The position numbers and the translations under genes were made by a program. Shown here piece by piece: positions 56,968 to 64,000 of a DNA stretch of 64,000 nt. How positions within the stretch are numbered: the first letter of the stretch is position 1; each line of letters starts with the position of its first letter. The stretch lies in the NCBI GenBank assembly GCA_027317185.1, contig DAHVFB010000002.1:22672-86671 (forward strand). Reading direction: 5' to 3'. The notes under the pieces were generated by a model. That model had not been told where the DNA came from, searched no databases, and saw only the letters and a program-made list of their open reading frames with translations. The stretch is from Deltaproteobacteria bacterium. Its GTDB lineage: Bacteria; Desulfobacterota; Binatia; Binatales; Binataceae.

Positions 56968-58302
56968 ATGTCTTACAATTCTGTCATCCGATTTCTATCC
57001 GGTGTCGCGGCCGCGCTTTTAATAGCCGCCACTCCGGCTTTGGCCGATTCGCTTCAATGGATTTCCAGTTCCGCATCGCAAAACTCGAACGATTCGATCA
57101 ATTGGCAGCAACTCGGCGCCGATGCTTCCCCGCTCAACCCCAGCTTCAATGTTACCTCGGCAAAACTTCTGAAGGCGACGGGTAGTCTGACCGGATCGGG
57201 CAGCCTGACCGCCGTCGTATGTCCGGCGACTGTCTGTAGTTGGGCGGGAGCGCAGTCAGGTTTCATTCCGGGGGAGACCCTGATTTGGACCTCCGATACC
57301 GGCAATAGCGGCAACGGCCCGCTCACCATCGACTTCGCCCAGAAAGTCGCGGGCGCCGGCGCGTTTATCCAGGCCGACGGACCTTCGCAGTTCACCGCGC
57401 AACTTCAAGCTTTCGATGGCAGTACCATGCTCGGCAGCACCACCGAGACCAGCGACTCGAACGGCGATCCGATCTATTTCGGGGTGAACGACAGCACCGG
57501 CGCGAACATCAGTTCGATCGTTTACAGCATCACCTCATGCGAGGGCGATTGCTCCGATTTCGCCATCGATACGATGCTGGTGAATAATCCGAGCGTCAAT
57601 CCCGGCAACACCGTGCTGCACTGGGCGCCGCATTCGATACTGTTTCCACGACAGCATTACGGAATGCTTGCGGCCACCTCCAGCAAGTCGCCATCGCCAT
57701 TTCGCGTCAAGGTGATAAATCCGAACAAAAAGACCAATACGACCGTCACGATGAACACGCCGTCGTTCGACATGAGCGACTACAGCGTCGATCCCGGCAC
57801 CACCACTTGCGGTAGCGACATGCCCAGGTTGAACCCAGGTCAGTCGTGTTTCATCGGACTGGTGTTCAAGCCAACCGCACTTGGCGTTCGTCTTGGCCAC
57901 ATGATGATTAACGACAACGCCTCGGCGGCACCGCAGATCGTCACTCTGCATGGGGTGAGCATCCCACCGATTCTTCAGAGATCGCCATCGATTCTGATGT
58001 TCGGTGGCGTAATGGTTAATACCATCAGCGCCGTGAAGACGGTCAGCCTGAAGAACAACAGTCCGATTCCGATTTCGTTGGGATCCCCATCGATCGTGGC
58101 CAGCGTCAGTGGAGCATTCAATATCGCCAGCAACGACTGCGGCTCGACTCTGAGCAACGTCGCGGGTTCCAACATTTGTCATATCGGAGTGACCTTGACC
58201 CCGTCCGCGACCGGACGGGCAATCGGTTTTCTGCTGATCTATAACAATGATAACCAGCAGCATTCTCCGCAGCAGGTGAAGCTGGTCGGCCGCGGCAAGT
58301 AA
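56968..58302 (+). CDS. Secreted choice-of-anchor-D / ASPM-SPD2-Hydin-like repeat protein
   Basis: Signal peptide LSGVAAALLIAATPALA; repeated TTCGSDMPRLNPGQSCFIGLVFKPTALG and NDCGSTLSNVAGSNICHIGVTLTPSATG units. Confidence 0.88.
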   Translation: MSYNSVIRFLSGVAAALLIAATPALADSLQWISSSASQNSNDSINWQQLGADASPLNPSFNVTSAKLLKATGSLTGSGSLTAVVCPATVCSWAGAQSGFIPGETLIWTSDTGNSGNGPLTIDFAQKVAGAGAFIQADGPSQFTAQLQAFDGSTMLGSTTETSDSNGDPIYFGVNDSTGANISSIVYSITSCEGDCSDFAIDTMLVNNPSVNPGNTVLHWAPHSILFPRQHYGMLAATSSKSPSPFRVKVINPNKKTNTTVTMNTPSFDMSDYSVDPGTTTCGSDMPRLNPGQSCFIGLVFKPTALGVRLGHMMINDNASAAPQIVTLHGVSIPPILQRSPSILMFGGVMVNTISAVKTVSLKNNSPIPISLGSPSIVASVSGAFNIASNDCGSTLSNVAGSNICHIGVTLTPSATGRAIGFLLIYNNDNQQHSPQQVKLVGRGK

Positions 58303-58365
58303 GCCGGCGGATCTCACCCGGAACGCAACGGGCGCAAACGCGAGCAGACCGCCGGGCCACGAGCA

Positions 58366-59361
58366 TCATCCGGGCGGTATAATGGGATGGCGCAGCGCCC
58401 GCGCGAGATCCTGATGTCTCAGCATCGTCAGATCGCGCCTGATATACCACGTGATCGAGCGGCCGATTGCGCGCAGCCGTTGCTCGAACGAGGGCATCAG
58501 GCGATGGTCGATCAAGTCGTCTTCGTCATCCATCGGCGTGGCGCGCTCGCCGATTAACTCGACCCCGATACTGATCCGCTCAAGCCCCGGTGCGTGACAA
58601 ATCGCGCCCCAGTGATAGACCTCGGAATCCCAGCACAGGATCGATCCGGCGCGGGCGGGCAACGGGCGCGCCATCTGCATCGCCTCGGCGATTTCCGAAA
58701 CCGGCGTCGGCGAGGAAAAAAACTTTCGCACCCTGGCCGTACCGAGGTCCTTTGGAATTACGTAGATACAGCTATTGTCGAGCGTAACCTCTGTAAGCGG
58801 AATCCATACATTCAGGCGATCGGTAACGCCGGGGGCATCGGAATGCAGCGGGAAGCCGGCCGCGCCGCGCACCGGCTGGACATGGAACACCCACACGCGC
58901 TGCGGAACGATGCGATAGCCCGGGCCGAGAAAAGCCGAGGCCATTCGCACCAGGGCGGGCACCCGCCAGGCGTACCAGAACTGATCGTATACAAATGCCA
59001 TCGCCAGCGGCCATTTGTAATCGCGCAAGGTGGTAAGCAGGCTCAGCATGGCGGGAAGCGCCGGCCGCGCGATCACCGAATCGAGATGCACGTAACCTTC
59101 GCGCGACAGTTTTGCGCAAAGCTCATTGCAGCGCCGCGAGCCGATGCTTTTCGCCGGCAACGCACCGGTATCGTTCCCGATCGACAGTTCCGGAGCGAGC
59201 GCGCGCCAGTATTCGGGATCGAGAGCCTGCGCCACGCGTGACGCCACCTCGTCCGGAGCCGGGCGCAGCCCGCGCAACAGCTTGAGCAACGCCTTGCGAT
59301 GCAGCTCGCGCTGAGCGGGACTGAGCGATGAAAGTTCTTTCTCGCTATCGCTCATCAGCAA
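58366..59361 (-). CDS. Phytanoyl-CoA dioxygenase (PhyH)-like protein
   Basis: FPLHSDAPGVTDRLNVWIPLTEVTLDNSCIYVIPKDLG, SILCWDSEVYHWG. Confidence 0.85.
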   Translation of the reverse strand: MLMSDSEKELSSLSPAQRELHRKALLKLLRGLRPAPDEVASRVAQALDPEYWRALAPELSIGNDTGALPAKSIGSRRCNELCAKLSREGYVHLDSVIARPALPAMLSLLTTLRDYKWPLAMAFVYDQFWYAWRVPALVRMASAFLGPGYRIVPQRVWVFHVQPVRGAAGFPLHSDAPGVTDRLNVWIPLTEVTLDNSCIYVIPKDLGTARVRKFFSSPTPVSEIAEAMQMARPLPARAGSILCWDSEVYHWGAICHAPGLERISIGVELIGERATPMDDEDDLIDHRLMPSFEQRLRAIGRSITWYIRRDLTMLRHQDLARALRHPIIPPG

Positions 59362-59417
59362 ACTAGATCCCCCAAACTCGATCCCGATGCTGCGGCCGTT
59401 GAATCACCGGCCAGGAA

Positions 59418-60263
59418 TTACTCCTTATATTTCTCGGCCCGATCGAGTATCTCGCTGGCGCCCAAGGTATCGGTAATCTCGGGTAGAATCTCGAAACCGG
59501 GCGCGTCGGCGATGGTACCGGTGCGTTTCAGCTCGGCGTAGGCGTCGCGCAGCCAGACATAGCCGGTGAAGAGCGTACTGATATGGATGATCAAGCTGAA
59601 CCGCAGCTTCATCAGCTCCGGGATGGTCAGCAATTGGCCGTTATATAGCAGTGGCAAATCGCCCAGGGTTTCTGAGTACTGGTGGAGATCGTCGAGGGTG
59701 ACGATACCGTCAACAAAGATCACGTCGGCGCCGGCCGCGCGATAGGCGCGGGCGCGGCGTTGCGCTTCCGTCCATCCATGCGGAGCCAGGGCATCGGTAC
59801 GCGCGATAATCACGAGGTTAGGGTCGCGGCGCGCATCGCAGGCGGCGCGGATCTTCGGCACCATGGTTTCGAGAGGCACCACCTGTTTACCGGCCATGAA
59901 GCCGCACCGCTTGGGCCACACCTGATCCTCAAGATGGAGCGCCGCCGCGCCCGCATCTTCATATTCCTGAACCGTGCGCCACACGTTGATCGGATTGCCG
60001 TAGCCGGTATCCGCATCGCAGATCACCGGCAGCCTCGACGCGCGCGCCACCACGCGCACGTTGTCGACCATCTCGCTCATGGTGAGCAATCCCAGATCAG
60101 GATAACCACGCGCGGCGGCGGTACCGAAGCCGGTCATATACACCGCCTCGAAACCGGCGGTACGCGCCAGACTGGCGGTGAGTCCATCGTAAACAAAGGG
60201 CGCCACCAGCGGACGGCCGCAGTCGAGCGCCTGGCGCAATCGCAATCGTGATTCGTTCATCAT
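59418..60263 (-). CDS. Isocitrate lyase/PEP mutase superfamily protein
   Basis: VYMTGFGTAAARGYPDLGLLTMSEM, VICDADTGYGNPINVWRTVQEYEDAGAAALHLEDQVWPKRCGF. Confidence 0.95.
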   Translation of the reverse strand: MMNESRLRLRQALDCGRPLVAPFVYDGLTASLARTAGFEAVYMTGFGTAAARGYPDLGLLTMSEMVDNVRVVARASRLPVICDADTGYGNPINVWRTVQEYEDAGAAALHLEDQVWPKRCGFMAGKQVVPLETMVPKIRAACDARRDPNLVIIARTDALAPHGWTEAQRRARAYRAAGADVIFVDGIVTLDDLHQYSETLGDLPLLYNGQLLTIPELMKLRFSLIIHISTLFTGYVWLRDAYAELKRTGTIADAPGFEILPEITDTLGASEILDRAEKYKE

Positions 60264-60291
60264 GTACTCAATTTACCGGCGAACGCAGTAT

Positions 60292-60948
60292 TCACTGACC
60301 GTCCGAACTGCGCGCTTTGATCTTGCTGAGCAGCACGTGGTTACTTTCAATGTTGCGATCGATAGCTTCCACCTGCGCCCGAGTCAGCGGATGCAACTCG
60401 CCATGGTAGTCCACGTTATTGTGGCCGTCACCTTGCCAGTAGGTATAGCCGTCGACGTCCGCGCGCATTGAGTTCTTGCCTGTCAGCGTGAGGGTGGTGA
60501 CCTCGACCTGGCGGCCTGGCGGTTGGCATGAGATGCACGACGAATCGAGCTGAAAACGCACTCGCCGCGAATCAAGCAGTTTCACATCGGTCTTGACCAC
60601 CGGCCACTTGGCGTCGCCATAAACCGAGGTGCTCAGATAGACCGTGCCACCACGTTCGCCGAAATAGTAGCTGGTCGGCAACCGGGTAACGGTAGCGTGC
60701 TGCGCCTGCGCAGGATTGACCTCAAGCGAGCCGCCCCATGCGCCGATAAAACCCCGATCGGCATGCGGCAGCGGAACCTGCTCCGAAGCGGTCGACATGA
60801 GCCCCGCATGAAAGCCATGCGGGATCGCGACGTGGGCCGCCTCGGCCATCGATTGCGGAGCGGAAGCCGGATGCCGGGAACATCCCGCACCCCAGATTAC
60901 GCCCAATCCGAATGCGATCGTTAGGCTGATTTTCGCAAGCCTTCTCAT
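60292..60948 (-). CDS. Putative lipoprotein
   Basis: MRRLAKISLTIAFGLGVIWGAGCSRHPAS lipobox. Confidence 0.8.
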   Translation of the reverse strand: MRRLAKISLTIAFGLGVIWGAGCSRHPASAPQSMAEAAHVAIPHGFHAGLMSTASEQVPLPHADRGFIGAWGGSLEVNPAQAQHATVTRLPTSYYFGERGGTVYLSTSVYGDAKWPVVKTDVKLLDSRRVRFQLDSSCISCQPPGRQVEVTTLTLTGKNSMRADVDGYTYWQGDGHNNVDYHGELHPLTRAQVEAIDRNIESNHVLLSKIKARSSDGQ

Positions 60949-61034
60949 GGCGATTGAGCTGGCCACGCCCGGTTCCATCGACGATCAGACTACAGCTTGG
61001 CGGCTACGGATTAAAGAAATGGCGCACTTGGCGC

Positions 61035-61499
61035 TCACCTCGCCGGTATGACGACAGCCTGGCCCTTTTTGATCACAAGGACAGCGAGCAGTTTAGCCGG
61101 CTCGGTGCTGCTGGCGTTGCGCGAGATGCGATGCGTGTGCCGCGGCAACTCGTACCAGGTTTGGCCTTTGGTATAGATCCGCGGCTGGCCGGGTTCGACC
61201 TGGCTTTCGATCGATCCTTCGAGCACATAGGCGAAAGTCGATCCGGGATGGCGATGGGCGGTGGATGAAGCGCCCGGCGCGTACTCGACCGTGACCATCG
61301 CCGCCTCGTGACCGGGCGCGTCCGGCAAAGCGTGGCGCAACAGTTCGGTGACCGTGACGCCGTTGTCCCTTGCGGTTGGATTCGCGGCGGGATGGCCGGC
61401 CGGCTGCTCGACCGCCGAGGCGATGCCCGAGCTGAGCATCGCGGCGAAAGCAGCCGATCCCGCCGCGACGGTCTTCATCATCTGACGCCGTGTAATCAT
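61035..61499 (-). CDS. Secreted cupin-domain protein (twin-arginine-like N-terminus)
   Basis: MITRRQMMKTVAAGSAAFAAM; APGASSTAHRHPGSTFAYVLEGSIES. Confidence 0.9.
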   Translation of the reverse strand: MITRRQMMKTVAAGSAAFAAMLSSGIASAVEQPAGHPAANPTARDNGVTVTELLRHALPDAPGHEAAMVTVEYAPGASSTAHRHPGSTFAYVLEGSIESQVEPGQPRIYTKGQTWYELPRHTHRISRNASSTEPAKLLAVLVIKKGQAVVIPAR

Positions 61500-61540
61500 T
61501 TCACTCCTTTTCCGCTTAATCCAATCACAAACTGGGGCAA

Positions 61541-61900
61541 TTACTGCATTTGAGTGAAATAGGCCCAGCCGATTGCTGCGATAGCAATCGAACTCAAGGA
61601 ACTGGAAAGGCTGAACGATCCGGAGATCGCCGCGTACAGAATGCTCAACACGGTCATCGCGGAGTATACGTACACGCCCCAGCGGCGCATCATCCAGTAG
61701 CCGGCCAAGCCAGCCAGACCGAGCGATCCAAACAACGAGGCCGCAATGAAAAATGAGGGCCCATTGTAGGCGAGTACCGCCGCGCGATTGACAATCAACA
61801 GGTAAGCGGCAACCGGCAGGCCGGCAAAGCCGAACAGACAGGCTATCGTGATTAAAATTGGCCGCCGCGGACGTTCTGCCGCAGTTTGAAGCGCTTCCAT
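61541..61900 (-). CDS. Small membrane protein
   Basis: 119 aa with about four predicted TM segments. Confidence 0.75.
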   Translation of the reverse strand: MEALQTAAERPRRPILITIACLFGFAGLPVAAYLLIVNRAAVLAYNGPSFFIAASLFGSLGLAGLAGYWMMRRWGVYVYSAMTVLSILYAAISGSFSLSSSLSSIAIAAIGWAYFTQMQ

Positions 61901-61915
61901 GATAAACCTCCCGAT

Positions 61916-63892
61916 CTAGCTGGCGCGCGGGATCGCCTTGATCGCGGCGGGATTTTCAAGTGCCGAGAGGTCGCCGGGATCGCGTCCCAGATGGACCGCA
62001 CGGATCACCCGCCGCATGATCTTGGCATTGCGCGTCTTTGGCAGTTCGTCGACGAAATAAACCTGTTGTGGACGTAACGGCTTGCCGAGCGCCGCCGCGA
62101 TCCGGTCGGAAACCTTGCGCTCCAGCTCGGCCGACGCCTGCTCGCCGGGCATCAGCACCGCGAACACCACCGGCACCTCGCCCTTGGCCGGATGCGGCAC
62201 GCCGATTACAGCCACTTCGCGAATCGCATCGATCTCGCTGGCGGCGGTTTCAATTTCCGATGGTCCGACCCGCTTGCCCGCGATCTTGAGGGTATCGTCC
62301 GAGCGTCCGTACAACATCCAATAGCCATCGCTATCCACCGAGGCGAAATCGCCATGCACCCAGACGCCATCGAAGCGGCTCCAATAACTTTCCAGATAGC
62401 GATCGGGGTCATTCCAAAAGCCGTTGGTCATGCCCGGCCATGGATTCATCACGGCCAATTCGCCAACTTCCCCGATAGTCGGGACGCCGTGCTCGTTGAG
62501 AACGGCGGCTTTCATACCGGGGATTGCGGTATTGAAGCCGCAGGCCTTGATCGGACGAAATACGACGCAGCCGAGAATCCCGCCGGCGATCTCGGTGCCC
62601 CCCGTATAGTTTATGATTGGGCAACGCCGTTTACCTGCGTTCGCGAACAGCCATTCGTAGGCTTCCGGATTCCACAGCTCCCCAGTGGCGCCCAGAATTC
62701 GCAGCGACGATAAATCGTGCTGTTCGACCGGAGCGGTCCCATGTGGGATCAGCCCGCGCACCAGCGTCGGCGAAAGTCCGGCGTGAGTGACGCGATGGTG
62801 CTCGATGATGCTCCATACGCGGTCCGGGGCGGGATAATCCGGCGCGCCTTCGTAAAGCACCGCGGTTGCACCCAGGGTCAGTGCGCCAACGATTAGCCAC
62901 GGCCCCATCATCCAGCCCATGTCGGTGAACCAGAACAACACTTCGCCGACCCGCAGATCGAACAGATGGGCGAGGTCCTGCGTGGCTTTGAGCGGAAATC
63001 CGGCGTGATAGTGGACGGTGCCCTTCGGACGGCCGGTGGTGCCCGAGGTATAGATAACGAGGCACGGGTCCATCGAATCCATCGGCTCGATTCGGGTCTC
63101 CGGCGGCTGCTCGCCGACCAGCCGATCCCAGAACAACCCCGGCGCATCGTCGTGAGCGCCAAGTCTTCGCACCGTCACGATTTGTTCGACGCTGCCCGCC
63201 AGCTTCGCCGCTTCGCGCGCGTAATTCCCCAGCGGCACGATCTGTCCCCGGCGATGGAATTCGTCAGCCGTGATCAAGACCTTCGCACTCGCATCGCGCA
63301 GCCGAACTGCGGCGGCCTGCGCGGCATAGCCTGAGAAGACCGGGATGAAAATCGCGCCGATCGCGGTAATCGCGAGCGTGGCGATCGCGGTTTCCGGAAT
63401 CATCGGCAGGTAGATTCCGACCCGATCGCCTTTACCCACTCCAAGTTTGCGCAACGCGTTTGCGGCCCGGCCGACCGCGTCCGCCAGTTCAGCGTACGTC
63501 AACTTAACCGTCTCACCGTCTTCGCCTTCCCAGATGATCGCGGTCTGCCGCGCTCGTTCACCCTGCAGATGGCGATAAACCGCATTATGGGTGAGATTGA
63601 GCTTGCCGCTAGGAAACCATCGGGGCCACTGCGGACCGGCGGACAGATCGACCACCTCACGATATGGCGCGAACCATTCGATCCCGATCAGGTCGAAGGT
63701 GGTGCGCCAGAAACGGTCGGGTTCATCGAGACTGATCCGGCAAAGCTGCTGGTAGCCACGATCGGGGTTCAGGTAATCGATCGCCACCCCCATCGCTTGC
63801 ATCAGGCGTTCAAGATGGCTTCCTCGAACATATTCTTCAGAGGGGAACCAGATCGGCAGGTTGCTACTCGAATTTGCGACAGAGGTCATCAA
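61916..63892 (-). CDS. AMP-dependent acyl-CoA synthetase (acetyl-/acetoacetyl-CoA synthetase-like)
   Basis: CLVIYTSGTTGRPKGTVHYHAGFPL, WFTDMGWMMGPW, YGRSDDTLKIAGKRVGPSEIE, RNAKIMRRVIR. Confidence 0.94.
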   Translation of the reverse strand: MMTSVANSSSNLPIWFPSEEYVRGSHLERLMQAMGVAIDYLNPDRGYQQLCRISLDEPDRFWRTTFDLIGIEWFAPYREVVDLSAGPQWPRWFPSGKLNLTHNAVYRHLQGERARQTAIIWEGEDGETVKLTYAELADAVGRAANALRKLGVGKGDRVGIYLPMIPETAIATLAITAIGAIFIPVFSGYAAQAAAVRLRDASAKVLITADEFHRRGQIVPLGNYAREAAKLAGSVEQIVTVRRLGAHDDAPGLFWDRLVGEQPPETRIEPMDSMDPCLVIYTSGTTGRPKGTVHYHAGFPLKATQDLAHLFDLRVGEVLFWFTDMGWMMGPWLIVGALTLGATAVLYEGAPDYPAPDRVWSIIEHHRVTHAGLSPTLVRGLIPHGTAPVEQHDLSSLRILGATGELWNPEAYEWLFANAGKRRCPIINYTGGTEIAGGILGCVVFRPIKACGFNTAIPGMKAAVLNEHGVPTIGEVGELAVMNPWPGMTNGFWNDPDRYLESYWSRFDGVWVHGDFASVDSDGYWMLYGRSDDTLKIAGKRVGPSEIETAASEIDAIREVAVIGVPHPAKGEVPVVFAVLMPGEQASAELERKVSDRIAAALGKPLRPQQVYFVDELPKTRNAKIMRRVIRAVHLGRDPGDLSALENPAAIKAIPRAS

Positions 63893-64000
63893 TATTCCCT
63901 ATGATTTTGCAATATGTGATGAGACCGGCGGCTTGAAACCATCTTGTAGCGAAAAAATTACAATTACTCGATGATGAAGTGCATGGTACGAGGATATTGG

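Noticed and set aside
1-64000. CRISPR arrays, IS elements, tRNA or rRNA genes
   Set aside because: No regularly spaced repeats, transposase-like ORFs or cloverleaf/rRNA signatures were recognised by eye; tRNAscan-SE and ISfinder searches would be needed to be certain.

Overview
The 64 kb window is gene-dense, high-GC bacterial chromosomal DNA. TGA is used as a normal stop. I saw no rRNA, tRNA, CRISPR array or recognisable transposase. The gene mix (UbiD, several LLM flavin monooxygenases, amidohydrolase_2, hydantoinase A/B) suggests an uncultured soil lineage such as Binatota or a deltaproteobacterial relative; this is inference only. Main blocks: (1) 1.6-8.7 kb, a compact minus-strand biosynthetic-looking cluster with a stand-alone adenylation enzyme, ACP, LLM monooxygenase, hexapeptide acyltransferase, glycosyltransferase and NodU/CmcH carbamoyltransferase. 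(2) 9-16 kb, an M23 peptidase, MFS transporter, AI-2E transporter fused to a B12-binding-like domain, and a sigma-54 activator without a sensor domain. (3) 16-43 kb, a large aromatic/N-heterocycle catabolic island with UbiD, NicX/NicD/NicF-like enzymes, a meta-cleavage module with HpaH/HpaI, 4,5-dihydroxyphthalate decarboxylase-like, cupin dioxygenase-like, amidohydrolase, TPP enzyme, and HyuA plus HyuB fused to an AcxC-like zinc domain. A hicBA toxin-antitoxin module sits inside it, flanked by 17-bp direct repeats. (4) 43-47.6 kb, a tandem duplication of a 737-aa membrane protein. (5) 47.7-64 kb, nitrilase, a polyphosphate-linked SixA/Ppx/CHAD group, a Memo-family protein, two secreted proteins, an isocitrate-lyase-family enzyme and an acyl-CoA synthetase. 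Most notable sequence-level observations: the duplicated dioxygenase 3' end bracketing hicBA; a beta-propeller gene split by one in-frame TGA (33813-31639); a chain of tiny ORFs at 10.9-11.1 kb; and the small carbamoyltransferase/LLM/adenylation cluster.
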